DNA of 64,000 bases from Azospirillum sp. (GTDB lineage Bacteria > Pseudomonadota > Alphaproteobacteria > Azospirillales > Azospirillaceae), in the NCBI GenBank assembly GCA_027486405.1, contig JAIXPD010000020.1, forward strand, positions 1 through 64,000. The letters are read 5' to 3'. Of the stretch, positions 18,862 through 27,763 are shown piece by piece. Below the pieces are notes generated by a model. The model saw only the letters and a list, made by a program, of their open reading frames with translations, ran no database searches and was not told the DNA's origin. A program made the position numbers and the translations under genes. Each line of letters starts with the position of its first letter. The stretch's first letter is position 1.

Positions 18862-19884
18862 TTACTTCGGCTTCACCGCCAGCATCCGTTCGACCGAGCG
18901 GCGGGCGCGGGCGGCCAGATCGGGGGCGATCTCCACACGCGGTTCCAGCGTTTGCAGGGAGTCGAGGATGCTGGCCAGCGTCACCGTCTTCATGTGCGGG
19001 CACAGGTTGCAGGGGCGGACGAATTCGGTGTCGGGCGACGCGGCGGCGACGTTGTCGCTCATCGAGCATTCCGTCACCATCAGGACGCGCGGCGGTTTTT
19101 CCGTGCCGACGAAATCGATCATCCGGGCGGTGGAGCCGACGAAATCGGCCGCCGCCAGCACGTCGGGCGGGCATTCCGGGTGGGCGATCACGGTCAGCCG
19201 GTCGAACCGGTTGCGGAAGTCGGTGATCTCCGCGCCGGTGAAACGCTCATGCACCTCGCAATGGCCCTTCCAGGCGATGATTTCGACCGTGGTCTGGGTG
19301 GCGACGTATTTGGCGAGATACTCGTCGGGCAGGAACAGCACGCGGTCCACGCCCAGCGATTCCACCACCTCCACCGCGTTGCCCGACGTGCAGCAGATGT
19401 CGACCTCCGCCTTCACCTCGGCGGAGGTGTTGACGTAGGCGATGACCGGCACGCCGGGATGCGCCTCGCGCAGCAGCCGGACGTCGGCGGCGGTGATGGA
19501 ATCGGCCAGCGAACACCCGGCGTTGCGGCTGGGGATCAGCACCGTCTTGGCCGGGTTCAGCAGCTTGGCCGTCTCCGCCATGAAATGCACCCCGGCGACG
19601 ACGATCACGTCGGCGTCGGTCTGCGTCGCCTTGGCCGCCAACGCCAGGCTGTCGCCGACGATGTCGGCCACGCCGTGGAAGATCTCCGGCGTCTGGTAAT
19701 TGTGGGCGAGGATGACGGCGTTGCGGTCGCGCTTCAGCTTGTTGATCGCGTGGATCAGCGGGGCGTGGAAGGGCCATTCGATGGCGGGAACGACGCGTTT
19801 CATCCGGTCGTAGATCGGGGCCGTCGCCCGCGCGATGTCGGGGGTGAAGGCGAGGGCGTCGGTGGGGCCGGCGGCGTCGGGCAT
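18862..19884 (-). CDS. nadA: Quinolinate synthase
   Basis: 340 residues. [4Fe-4S] enzyme condensing iminoaspartate with dihydroxyacetone phosphate to quinolinate. The three cluster cysteines are in [24 protein letters not shown] and [23 protein letters not shown] and [12 protein letters not shown] are also typical. The start at 19884 has GGAG 8-9 bases upstream. First gene of the nad operon; a perfect inverted repeat lies directly upstream of the ribosome-binding site. Confidence 0.97.
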   Translation of the reverse strand: MPDAAGPTDALAFTPDIARATAPIYDRMKRVVPAIEWPFHAPLIHAINKLKRDRNAVILAHNYQTPEIFHGVADIVGDSLALAAKATQTDADVIVVAGVHFMAETAKLLNPAKTVLIPSRNAGCSLADSITAADVRLLREAHPGVPVIAYVNTSAEVKAEVDICCTSGNAVEVVESLGVDRVLFLPDEYLAKYVATQTTVEIIAWKGHCEVHERFTGAEITDFRNRFDRLTVIAHPECPPDVLAAADFVGSTARMIDFVGTEKPPRVLMVTECSMSDNVAAASPDTEFVRPCNLCPHMKTVTLASILDSLQTLEPRVEIAPDLAARARRSVERMLAVKPK

Positions 19885-19898
19885 CGGGCGCTCCTAAA

Positions 19899-19940
19899 AT
19901 ACTCGTTTCGAGCAAAACCATATTTGCTCGAAACGAGTAT
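19899..19940. promoter_or_regulatory. Probable operator of the nadABC operon
   Basis: Perfect 18-bp inverted repeat: ATACTCGTTTCGAGCAAA (19899-19916), 6-bp loop, TTTGCTCGAAACGAGTAT (19923-19940). Each arm is itself palindromic (CTCG-3-CGAG), so it looks like two repressor sites. On the minus strand a -10-like TATACT (19941-19936) lies in the outer arm, and the repeat ends 15 bp from the nadA ATG, so a bound repressor would block transcription. NadQ or NrtR type repressors of NAD synthesis are candidates; neither gene is in the window. Confidence 0.75.
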
Positions 19941-20048
19941 ATCAAGCGGAAAATCGCAACGCGGGTTTGGGTCGTGATGGTGGCCTGACCAGAAGCCGAG
20001 CGTCTGGTGAAAAATGGGCGAAAGCCGCTCATTCGGCAAAGAGGCCAT

Positions 20049-20105
20049 ACCAATTTGACGGATTCGGCAAATTGGCTTGACCAAATTGGTTCGCCTGTCT
20101 ATCGT
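20049..20105 (+). promoter_or_regulatory. Promoter and operator of the ABC transporter/hexuronate operon
   Basis: A -35 TTGACC (20077-20082), 17-bp spacer and -10 TATCGT (20100-20105) point to the transporter operon. Overlapping it are three related half-sites: ACCAATTTG (20049-20057), CAAATTGG (20068-20075) and ACCAAATTGGT (20080-20090). The first two form an inverted repeat and the third lies across the -35 box. This resembles sites of FadR-subfamily GntR repressors such as ExuR/UxuR, which control hexuronate genes. No such regulator is adjacent. Repression is inferred from position. Confidence 0.65.
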
Positions 20106-20227
20106 TCCGTATCGCCCGCAACTGGGCGGGGTGTTGGGGGATGGATCCAGGGGAAGGGGCGCAACCGCCCGCCCGTGACCGCTCCGCCCAGCCAAACCCG
20201 CCGGGCATTCGGGGAGGATCCGGTGTT

Positions 20228-20911
20228 GTGAGCTATCAATTCGATTTCGCCGCGCTGCTGCCCTATTGGCCGGAGTTCGTCCGTGGGCTGTGGCTGACCC
20301 TGCAACTGTCGGCGATGGCCACGGTTCTGGGCTTCATCGTCGGCACCCTGTGCGCCATCGGCCGGGCCGACGGGCCGCCCGCCGTGAAATGGGCGGTCGC
20401 CGCCTATGTCGAGGTGATCCGCAACACGCCGCTGCTGGTGCAAATCTTCCTGGTGTATTTCGGCATCGCCACGCTGGGGATCCGCATCGGGGCCAACACG
20501 GCGGCGGTGGCGGCGCTGGTGGTCAATGTCGGGGCCTACACCTGCGAGATCGTGCGCGCCGGTCTGGAATCGGTGCACAAGGCGCAGTTGGAGGCCGCCG
20601 ATTGCCTGGGTCTGAGCCGGGTGCAAACCTATTGGCACGTCGTGCTGCGCCCGGCGGTGGAGCGCGTCTATCCGGCGCTGACCAGCCAATATGTGCTGCT
20701 GATGCTGGCCTCCTCCATCACCTCGCAGATTTCGGCGGAAGAGCTGACGGCGGTCGCCAACCGGGTGCAGTCCGACACCTTCCGCAGTTTTGAAACCTAC
20801 ATCGTCGTCGGGCTGCTCTATCTGCTGCTGTCCTTCGTCGTGCGCATCGCCTTCTGGCTGGTCGGTCTGGGCGTCTTCGTCCGCCGCCGCAAGCTGGGCA
20901 CGGCGCTGTAA
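20228..20911 (+). CDS. Polar amino acid-type ABC transporter permease 1
   Basis: 227 residues read from GTG 20228, which has GGGGAGG about 10 bases upstream; an ATG further upstream (20141) would add a Pro-rich stretch that does not fit the family. About five hydrophobic helices. The HAAT/PAAT permease signature is AYVEVIRNTPLLVQIFLVYFG (about 58-78), and the EAA loop is EAADCLGLSRVQTYWHVVLR (about 122-141). First gene of a seven-gene operon. Pairs with the permease at 20927. Confidence 0.88.
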   Translation: MSYQFDFAALLPYWPEFVRGLWLTLQLSAMATVLGFIVGTLCAIGRADGPPAVKWAVAAYVEVIRNTPLLVQIFLVYFGIATLGIRIGANTAAVAALVVNVGAYTCEIVRAGLESVHKAQLEAADCLGLSRVQTYWHVVLRPAVERVYPALTSQYVLLMLASSITSQISAEELTAVANRVQSDTFRSFETYIVVGLLYLLLSFVVRIAFWLVGLGVFVRRRKLGTAL

Positions 20912-20926
20912 CCGGGGGGCCATCTC

Positions 20927-21580
20927 ATGCAAAGCTTTGGTTTGGCCCATGTCGAGTTTCTGGCCTGGGCGGCGCTGTGGACGGTCGGCCTGTCGGCCAT
21001 CGCCTTTGTCGGCGGCGGTCTGCTGGGCTTCGCCGTGGCCCTGTTGCGGGTGTCGTCGAACCCCGCCGCGCGGGTGGCGGCCATCGTCTACATCCAGATC
21101 GTCCAGGGCACGCCGTTGCTGATCCTGCTGTTCCTGATCTATTTCGGGGTGGCGGTGATCGGCTTCACCGGGGTTCCGGCCATTCTGGCCGCCGGGGCCG
21201 GTCTGACCATCTACGCCTCGGGCTTTCTGGCCGAGATCTGGCGCGGCTGCATCCAATCGGTGCCGAAAACCCAGTGGGAGGCCGCCGAATGCCTGGCGCT
21301 GACCCGCTGGCAGCGGATGACGCGGGTGATCCTGCCGCAGGCGCTGCGCATCGCCACCCCACCGACCGTCGGTTTCCTGGTGCAGATCGTCAAGAACACC
21401 TCGCTGGCGTCGGTGGTCGGCTTCGTCGAATTGGCGCAGGCGGGCAAGCTCATCAACAACTCGATCTTCGAACCGTTCACCATTTTCGTGACGGTTGCGG
21501 TCTTCTACTTCGCCCTTTGTTTCCCGCTCTCGACCTGGAGCCGCAGCCTGGAGAGGACGCTCAATGTCAGCCGTCGCTAA
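20927..21580 (+). CDS. Polar amino acid-type ABC transporter permease 2
   Basis: 217 residues, paralogous to the preceding permease (IVYIQIVQGTPLLILLFLIYFG; EAA loop EAAECLALTRWQRMTRVILP). It starts 15 bp after permease 1. The 3' end overlaps the ATPase gene by 17 nt, so it is translationally coupled. Together the two permeases form the membrane channel. Confidence 0.9.
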   Translation: MQSFGLAHVEFLAWAALWTVGLSAIAFVGGGLLGFAVALLRVSSNPAARVAAIVYIQIVQGTPLLILLFLIYFGVAVIGFTGVPAILAAGAGLTIYASGFLAEIWRGCIQSVPKTQWEAAECLALTRWQRMTRVILPQALRIATPPTVGFLVQIVKNTSLASVVGFVELAQAGKLINNSIFEPFTIFVTVAVFYFALCFPLSTWSRSLERTLNVSRR

Positions 21581-22355
21581 CCCCACGCGCGCCGCGCGGG
21601 AGGACACCCCCCGTTCGTCGCAGGCCGGTGCGCCGGTCGTCCGTCTGCACGACGTCCACAAAAGCTTTGGCGCGCTGAAGGTGCTGGACGGCGTGTCGCT
21701 GGACGTCGGGCCGGGCGAGATCGCCGCCATCATCGGGCAATCCGGATCGGGCAAATCCACCGCGCTGCGCTGCATCAACGCGCTGGAAACCATCCAGCAG
21801 GGGACCATCCACGTCTGCGGCCACGCCATCCACGATCCGGGGCTGGACCGCCGCGCCCTGCGCCGCGACGTCGGCATCGTCTTCCAAAGCTACAACCTGT
21901 TCCCGCACCTGACCGCCGAACAGAACATCATGCTGGCCCCCACCTGCGTGAAGGGCATGACCAAGGCCCAGGCGCGCGATCTGGCGCGCGCGGTGCTGTC
22001 CCATGTCGGTCTGGCGGAAAAGGCCGAGCATTACCCCGAACAGCTGTCCGGCGGGCAGCAGCAGCGCGTGGCCATCGCGCGGTCGCTGGCGATGCGGCCC
22101 AAGCTGATGCTGTTCGACGAAGTGACCTCCGCCCTGGATCCCCAACTGACGGGGGAGGTGCTGAAGGTGATGGAGAATTTGGCGCGGGAAGGGATGACCA
22201 TGATCCTCGTCACCCACGAAATGGCCTTCGCCCGCAAGGTGGCCTCCAAGGTCGTCTACATGCACCGGGGCCGGGTGTGGGAGACGGGAACCGGGGCGAT
22301 GCTGGACGATCCGCAAACGCCGGAATTGCGCGCCTTCATCGGCAACGGGCTGTGA
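21564..22355 (+). CDS. Polar amino acid-type ABC transporter ATPase
   Basis: 263 residues from ATG 21564, which has GGAGAGG upstream and lies inside the end of permease 2. Walker A GQSGSGKST, Q-loop VFQSYNLFPHLTAEQN, signature LSGGQQQRVAIARSLAM, Walker B LMLFDEVTSALDP, switch His VTHEM. The DEVTSALDP variant is common in the PAAT family. It energises import by the two preceding permeases. Confidence 0.92.
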   Translation: MSAVANPTRAAREDTPRSSQAGAPVVRLHDVHKSFGALKVLDGVSLDVGPGEIAAIIGQSGSGKSTALRCINALETIQQGTIHVCGHAIHDPGLDRRALRRDVGIVFQSYNLFPHLTAEQNIMLAPTCVKGMTKAQARDLARAVLSHVGLAEKAEHYPEQLSGGQQQRVAIARSLAMRPKLMLFDEVTSALDPQLTGEVLKVMENLAREGMTMILVTHEMAFARKVASKVVYMHRGRVWETGTGAMLDDPQTPELRAFIGNGL

Positions 22356-22378
22356 CCGTCCCGTTTCTTTGACCGCCA

Positions 22379-22428
22379 ACACCCAACAAGACGCCACACC
22401 CAACAAGACGCCACACAGGCCAAACGCC
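22379..22428 (+). repeat. 17-bp tandem repeat in the leader of the binding-protein gene
   Basis: Two exact 17-bp copies of ACACCCAACAAGACGCC (22379-22395, 22396-22412), followed by a degenerate third unit ACACAGGCCAAACGCC and then the AGGAGGAG ribosome-binding site of the next gene. It fills the 90-bp gap between ATPase and binding protein and may be a neutral spacer or affect message stability. Confidence 0.75.
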
Positions 22429-22445
22429 ACACAGGAGGAGAGACC

Positions 22446-23234
22446 ATGAACCGCCGCCTTTTCACCGCCGCCGGGTTGGCGCTGTTCGCCACCACCAGCC
22501 TTGCCGTTCCGGCGCTGGCCGACAGCCTGGACCAGATCAAGGCGAACAAGACCATCCGCATCGCGGTGGATCTGGGATCGCCGCCCTTCGGCATGAACGA
22601 CGCGTCGATGCAGCCGACCGGTTCGGACGTGGAAAGCGCCAAGCTGCTGGCCGCCGATCTTGGGTACAAGCTGGATCTGGTGCAGGTCAGCAGCCCGAAC
22701 CGCGTGCCCTTCCTGCTGACCGGCAAGACCGATCTGGTGATGGCGTCCTTCAGCATCAGCGAGGAGCGCAAGAAGGTCATCGATTTCTCCGAACCCTATG
22801 GCGTCATCCAGATCATCATCGCCGCGCCCAAGAGCGTGGCGATCAAGGATTTGAACGACATCGTCGGCAAGCGCGTCGCCACCACGCGCGGCTCCACCAA
22901 CGACAAGGAAGTGACCACCCAGGCCCCGCAGGCCGACATGGTGCGGTACGACGACGACGCCACCCTCATCACCGCGCTGATCTCCGGGCAGGTCAACATC
23001 CTGGCCTCCTCGCCGCAGACGATGGCGGCGATCAACGCCCGCCGCCCGCAGGATCCGTTGGAGGTCAAGGTGGTGGTGAAGACCAACCCCTACGCCATCG
23101 GCATCCGCAAGGGCGACGACGCGCTGCGCGCCGTGGTGGACGAGTGGGTCAAGACCAACCTGCGCAACGGCAAGCTCAACACGATCTACACCAAATACAA
23201 CGGCGTCGGCCTGCCCGCCGACATGCTGAAGTGA
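22446..23234 (+). CDS. Polar amino acid-type ABC transporter substrate-binding protein
   Basis: 262 residues with a signal peptide (1-25, ending VPALA) and the type II periplasmic binding fold of SBP family 3: IRIAVDLGSPPFGMND, LVMASFSISEERKKVIDFSEPY (about 100-121), GKRVATTRGSTNDKEV. A strong AGGAGGAG precedes the start. Family members bind amino acids, opines or related small acids. Because the following genes degrade sugar acids, the ligand may be an acidic sugar or a sugar-amino compound; this is open. Confidence 0.88.
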   Translation: MNRRLFTAAGLALFATTSLAVPALADSLDQIKANKTIRIAVDLGSPPFGMNDASMQPTGSDVESAKLLAADLGYKLDLVQVSSPNRVPFLLTGKTDLVMASFSISEERKKVIDFSEPYGVIQIIIAAPKSVAIKDLNDIVGKRVATTRGSTNDKEVTTQAPQADMVRYDDDATLITALISGQVNILASSPQTMAAINARRPQDPLEVKVVVKTNPYAIGIRKGDDALRAVVDEWVKTNLRNGKLNTIYTKYNGVGLPADMLK

Positions 23235-23302
23235 GTCCACGGGGCCGGATGCGTGGCGATCCGCCCGTCCGGTCCCTTCCCCATTTTTGGAGTTGAGGCC
23301 CC

Positions 23303-24313
23303 ATGCTGACCGTCATTTGCGAAACCCCCGGCACGCTGCGCGCCGAATCCCGAACCGAACCGACGCGCGGCGACGGCGAGGTTCTGTTGCGGGTCAAGCG
23401 CGTTGGCGTCTGCGGCACCGACCTGCACATCTTCACCGGCAACCAGCCCTATTTGCAGTACCCCCGCGTCATGGGCCATGAGCTGTCCGGCGTGGTGGAG
23501 GAAGCGCCCGACGGCAGCGCGTTGAAGGCGGGCGATCCGGTCTATGTCATGCCCTATCTGTCCTGCGGCACCTGCCACGCCTGCCGCCAGGGCAAAACCA
23601 ATTGCTGCATGAACATCCAGGTTCTGGGCGTCCACCGCGACGGGGCGTTCACCGAACGCCTCAGCCTGCCCGAAGCCTTCGTTCACAAGGCCGACGGCAT
23701 CAGCCTGGATCAGGCGGCGATGCTGGAATTCCTCGCCATCGGCGCGCACGCCGTCCGCCGTGGTCGGGTGGAGGCGGGCCAGCGGGTGTTGGTGGTCGGG
23801 GCCGGTCCCATCGGCATGGCGGTTGCCATCTTCGCGGGCCTGCGCGGGGCCACGGTCACGCTGCTGGATGGCCGGGAAGACCGGCTGGCCTTTGGCCGCG
23901 CCCATCTGCCCATCGCCGCCACCGTGCAGCTTGGGCCAAAGGACGAGGAGGAGTTGGCGGGCTTGAGCGACGGCGTGTTCTTCGACCGCGTGTTCGACGC
24001 CACCGGCAACCCCAAGGCGATGGAGCGCGGTTTCCGCTTCGTCGCCCATGGCGGCACCTATGTGCTGGTGTCCATCGTCGGCGCGACCATCGGCTTTTCC
24101 GATCCGGAGTTCCACAAGCGGGAAATGACCCTGATGGGCAGCCGCAACGCCACGGTGGAGGATTTCGAAACCGTGCTGGCGGCGATGCGGGCCGGGCAAA
24201 TCCCCGACGCCGCGCTGAACACCCACCGCATGACGCTGGCCGAGGTGCCGGAGCTGTTCCCCGGCCTGCTCGACCCCGCCGCCGGGGTGGTCAAGGCGCT
24301 GGTGGAGTGCTGA
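23303..24313 (+). CDS. Zinc-dependent medium-chain dehydrogenase, possibly L-galactonate 5-dehydrogenase-like
   Basis: 336 residues. Zinc-binding MDR fold: catalytic zinc region VGVCGTDLHIFTG and GHELSGVVEE (about 34-70), structural zinc cysteines in CGTCHACRQGKTNCC, and NAD-binding VLVVGAGPIGMAVAIFAGLRGA (given in part; GAGPIG at about 168-173). Followed within 4 bp by a tagaturonate/fructuronate reductase-like gene and then altronate dehydratase. A dehydrogenase making tagaturonate (as LgoD does from L-galactonate) would complete a route to 2-keto-3-deoxygluconate. Substrate is an inference from context. Confidence 0.75.
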   Translation: MLTVICETPGTLRAESRTEPTRGDGEVLLRVKRVGVCGTDLHIFTGNQPYLQYPRVMGHELSGVVEEAPDGSALKAGDPVYVMPYLSCGTCHACRQGKTNCCMNIQVLGVHRDGAFTERLSLPEAFVHKADGISLDQAAMLEFLAIGAHAVRRGRVEAGQRVLVVGAGPIGMAVAIFAGLRGATVTLLDGREDRLAFGRAHLPIAATVQLGPKDEEELAGLSDGVFFDRVFDATGNPKAMERGFRFVAHGGTYVLVSIVGATIGFSDPEFHKREMTLMGSRNATVEDFETVLAAMRAGQIPDAALNTHRMTLAEVPELFPGLLDPAAGVVKALVEC

Positions 24314-24317
24314 TCCG

Positions 24318-25451
24318 ATGACCGCGCGCACGCCCACGCCGATCCTGCAATTCGGGACCAGCCGCTTTCTCCAGGCCCACGCCGATCTGTTCGTGTCCGA
24401 CGCGCTGGACCGGGGAGAGGCGCTGGGCCGCATCGCGGTGGTGCAGACCACCGACAGCGCGGAGAGCGCGTCGCGCGTCGCCGCGCTGGCCGATGGCGCG
24501 GGCTATCCCGTGCGCGTGCGCGGGCGGCTGAACGGCGCGGTGATCGACCGGGAGGAGCGCGGACGCGCGGTCGCCACCGCCTTTCAGGCGCAACGCGACT
24601 GGCCGCGTTTGCGCGATCTGATGGCGGGGGAGGTGCGGGTCATCCTGTCCAACACCGGCGACCGGGGCTATCAGCCCGATCCGACCGACGACGTCAGCCT
24701 GCTGGAACAGACCGATCAGGCACCGCGCGGCTTTCCCGCCAAGCTGTTGGTCTTGCTGCTGCACCGCTGGCGTCACGGGGCGGAACCGCTGTCGCTGTTC
24801 CCGTGCGAGTTGGTGTCGCGCAACGGCGACCAATTGAAGGCCATCGTCGGCGCGCTGGCGGTGGCGTGGGGCTTGCCGGACGCGTTCCAACGCTATCTGG
24901 CCGAGGGCTGCGTCTGGGCCAACAGCCTGGTGGACCGCATCGTGTCGGAGGCGCTGCACCCGGTGGGGGCGGTGGCCGAACCCTACGCCCTGTGGGCGAT
25001 CGAACGGCAGCCCGGGCTGTTGCTGCCCTGCGCCCACCCGGCGATCCAATTGGTGGACGCGCTGGCCCCGGTGGAGCGGTTGAAGCTGCATCTTCTCAAC
25101 CTGGGTCACACCTGGTTGGCCGATGGCTGGTTGCGCGGCGGGCGCGACGCCGGGGAAACCGTGCTCCAGGCGATGAGCGACCCCGCGATCCGCGACGGGC
25201 TGGAAGCGTTGTGGCGGGAGGAGGTGTTGCCCGTTTTCACCGCGCTGGGCCAGGGGGCGGAGGCGGTGGCCTATTGCGACAGCGTGCGCGACCGTTTCCT
25301 CAACCCCTTCCTGAACCATCGGCTGGCCGACATCGCCCAGAACCACGCCGACAAACGGCAGCGCCGCCTTGCCCCCGTGGTGACGCTCGCCGCCGACCTG
25401 GGCCTGACCCTGCCGCAACCCCGCCTGCGCGCCGCCCTGGCGGACGGGTGA
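24318..25451 (+). CDS. Mannitol dehydrogenase-family oxidoreductase, tagaturonate/fructuronate reductase-like
   Basis: 377 residues. The N-terminal NAD-binding start is ILQFGTSRFLQAHADLFVSDAL (described in part, residues about 8-27), with ILSNTGDRGY (about 112-121), LFPCELVSRNGDQLK and VWANSLVDRIV, all typical of UxaB/UxuB/mannitol dehydrogenases; C-terminal LHLLNLGHTWLADGWL. It is shorter than E. coli UxaB (about 480), lacking some C-terminal sequence. With altronate dehydratase downstream, reduction of tagaturonate to altronate is the likely reaction. Confidence 0.8.
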   Translation: MTARTPTPILQFGTSRFLQAHADLFVSDALDRGEALGRIAVVQTTDSAESASRVAALADGAGYPVRVRGRLNGAVIDREERGRAVATAFQAQRDWPRLRDLMAGEVRVILSNTGDRGYQPDPTDDVSLLEQTDQAPRGFPAKLLVLLLHRWRHGAEPLSLFPCELVSRNGDQLKAIVGALAVAWGLPDAFQRYLAEGCVWANSLVDRIVSEALHPVGAVAEPYALWAIERQPGLLLPCAHPAIQLVDALAPVERLKLHLLNLGHTWLADGWLRGGRDAGETVLQAMSDPAIRDGLEALWREEVLPVFTALGQGAEAVAYCDSVRDRFLNPFLNHRLADIAQNHADKRQRRLAPVVTLAADLGLTLPQPRLRAALADG

Positions 25452-25498
25452 AGGCTGTGCCGAACGACCATGATGCTTCCAACAAGGACGCCGACCCG

Positions 25499-27019
25499 AT
25501 GACCGCGCCCGATCTGATCCTGTTGAACCCCGCCGATTCCGTTGCCGTCGCCACCCGCGCCCTGGAGGCCGGGGCGATCTTGCGCGCCGGGGACTGGACC
25601 GGCACCGCGCTGGACGCCATCCCCAGCGGCCACAAAATTGCCGTGCGCGCGCTGGCGCTGGGCGATCTGGTGCTGAAATACGGGCAGGTGATCGGGGCGG
25701 CAACCCAGCCGATCCCGGCGGGCGCGCACGTTCACGTTCACAATCTGGACATGGGCGACGCCCGCATCGAGTCCGCCATCGGATCGGCCTTCCGCCCGAC
25801 GGCGGTGACGGAGGACGCGACCTTCCAGGGCATCGTCCGCCCGTCGGGCAAGGTGGGGACGCGCAATTACATCGGCATCGTCGCCAGCGTGAATTGCTCC
25901 GCCACCGTCTGCCGATACATCGCCGACGCCTTCAAGGGCAGCGCGTTGGCCGAATTCCCCAACGTGGACGGCGTCGTCGCCATCACCCACGGCAGCGGCT
26001 GCGGCATGAGCGGCAGCGGCGAGGGGCTGACCCTGTTGCGCCGCACCCTGCGCGGCTACGCCGATCATCCCAACTTCGCGGGCATCCTGCTGGTCGGGCT
26101 GGGCTGCGAGGTCAATCAGGTGGCTCCGCTGGCCGACAGCCTCGCCCCGCGCGGCGACGGGCTGCTGGCCCGCCTGACCATCCAGGAGGAAGGCGGGACC
26201 CGCGAAACCGTTGATCGCGGCATCGCGCTGGTCAAGGCGATGCTGCCCGCCGCCAACGCCATCACCCGGCAACCGGTGTCGGCCCGGCATCTCACCGTCG
26301 GGCTGCAATGCGGCGGGTCCGATGGCTATTCCGGCATCACCGCCAACCCGGCCTTGGGCGCGGCGGTGGACCGGCTGGTGCGGGCGGGCGGAACCGCCAT
26401 CCTGTCGGAAACGCCCGAGATCTACGGGGCTGAACATCTTTTGACGGCGCGGGCCTGCACCCCGGCGGTGGCCGACACGCTGTTGGGGCAAATCCGTTGG
26501 TGGGAGGAGTACACCCGCCAGCACAAGGGCGACATGAACAACAACCCGTCCCCCGGCAACAAGGCGGGCGGCATCACCACCATTCTGGAAAAATCGCTGG
26601 GGGCGGTGGCCAAGGCGGGCGGAACCGGGCTGATGGACGTCGTCGGCTACGCCGATCCGGTGGAAACGCGCGGTCTGGTCTTCATGGACACGCCGGGGTA
26701 CGACCCGGTGTCGGCCACCGGGCAGGTGGCGGGCGGGGCCACGCTGATCTGCTTCACCACCGGGCGCGGATCGACCTATGGCTGCAAGCCCACCCCGTCG
26801 CTGAAGATCGCCACCAACGGATCCCTGTTCAAGCGCATGAGCATGGACATGGATTTCAACGCCGGGGTGATCCTGGACGACGGCGTCAGCGTGGAGACGG
26901 CGGGCGAGGCGCTGTTCCGCCTGATGCTCGACACCGCGTCCGGCACCCCGACCCGCAGCGAGTCCCACGGCTTGGGCGACAACGAGTTCGTGCCCTGGCA
27001 GTTGGGCGCGGTGATGTGA
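25499..27019 (+). CDS. uxaA: Altronate dehydratase
   Basis: 506 residues, close to E. coli UxaA. N-terminal SAF domain (about 1-90: AGAILRAG...IPSGHKIAVRALALGD), followed by the UxaA/GarD catalytic domain with GYxRxDGRVGTRN-like FQGIVRPSGKVGTRNYIGIV, ITHGSGCGMSG, GLGCEVNQ and GLQCGGSDGYSGITANPALG. It dehydrates D-altronate to 2-keto-3-deoxy-D-gluconate. ATG 25499 has AAGGA 10 bases upstream; GTG 25448, overlapping the previous stop as GTGA, is an alternative start. Last gene of the operon; the KDG kinase and aldolase are not in the window. Confidence 0.9.
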   Translation: MTAPDLILLNPADSVAVATRALEAGAILRAGDWTGTALDAIPSGHKIAVRALALGDLVLKYGQVIGAATQPIPAGAHVHVHNLDMGDARIESAIGSAFRPTAVTEDATFQGIVRPSGKVGTRNYIGIVASVNCSATVCRYIADAFKGSALAEFPNVDGVVAITHGSGCGMSGSGEGLTLLRRTLRGYADHPNFAGILLVGLGCEVNQVAPLADSLAPRGDGLLARLTIQEEGGTRETVDRGIALVKAMLPAANAITRQPVSARHLTVGLQCGGSDGYSGITANPALGAAVDRLVRAGGTAILSETPEIYGAEHLLTARACTPAVADTLLGQIRWWEEYTRQHKGDMNNNPSPGNKAGGITTILEKSLGAVAKAGGTGLMDVVGYADPVETRGLVFMDTPGYDPVSATGQVAGGATLICFTTGRGSTYGCKPTPSLKIATNGSLFKRMSMDMDFNAGVILDDGVSVETAGEALFRLMLDTASGTPTRSESHGLGDNEFVPWQLGAVM

Positions 27020-27175
27020 GGCCCGTTCGGGGACACGCAACCAGACGCTGAACGGGGCGCTGCGCCCTTGCGTGTCGTCCGTCCCGTCGGTTTGGCGCGC
27101 GCGCCGGGCCGATGGGCTTTGGGGGCTTTTCTTGGAGGGGGCTTTTTCCTGTGTGGGTTTTGCGGGTTGGTGGGG

Positions 27176-27706
27176 TCAGTGCACCAGCCGCGCGCCCGGA
27201 TCGGTGCGGGCCATGCGGCGGGCTTTCGGGAAATCGATGACGCGGCCGGTGGTGGGCAGGCCATCGTCCAGAGTGGGCAGGCGCAGCCCGGCCCGGTCCA
27301 GCGCGTGAGCGAGGATGCCCAGCGGGGCCAACGCCATCCGCACCCCGGTCATGGGCAGCCAATCGGCCAGGAGCGTCCCGGCTTCGGCCATGTCCCCCTG
27401 CTGGATCAAACGGATCATCCCCAACAGGCGGGCTTCGTCGGTTCCCAGCGCCGAACAGCCGGGGCGGTGAACGTCGAGCGCGCGCGTGGCCGACGCGATG
27501 GTGATCCGCATGACGGTGTCGAAGGCGACCGCCGCGTCGTTCGACAGCCCGGCGGTCTGCAAGCCATCCTGCCAATGCGGCTGCATTGTTTCGGGATCGC
27601 GCAGCGGCTCGGCCCACAGCCGCAGCGTCATCACCAGCAGCGCTTCGGCCTGCTTCAGTTCGGCGAAGCGTCGGCGGCGGTCGGAAAAGGCGGGATCGGT
27701 CAGCAT
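27176..27706 (-). CDS. Hypothetical protein with a Fur-like box upstream
   Basis: 176-residue, mostly helical soluble protein (RRRRFAELKQAEALLVMTLRLWAEP, MLLGMIRLIQQGDMAEAGTLLADWLP-like helices) ending in a basic tail. No signal peptide, membrane span or recognised domain. A Fur-box-like sequence lies 58-80 bp upstream of its start, so expression may respond to iron. Convergent with uxaA. Function unknown. Confidence 0.65.
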   Translation of the reverse strand: MLTDPAFSDRRRRFAELKQAEALLVMTLRLWAEPLRDPETMQPHWQDGLQTAGLSNDAAVAFDTVMRITIASATRALDVHRPGCSALGTDEARLLGMIRLIQQGDMAEAGTLLADWLPMTGVRMALAPLGILAHALDRAGLRLPTLDDGLPTTGRVIDFPKARRMARTDPGARLVH

Positions 27707-27763
27707 ATCGTCGGCTCCGGTTCGGACAGGACCGGGGGAGCGTAGAGCGGGCGCTTTTCAATT

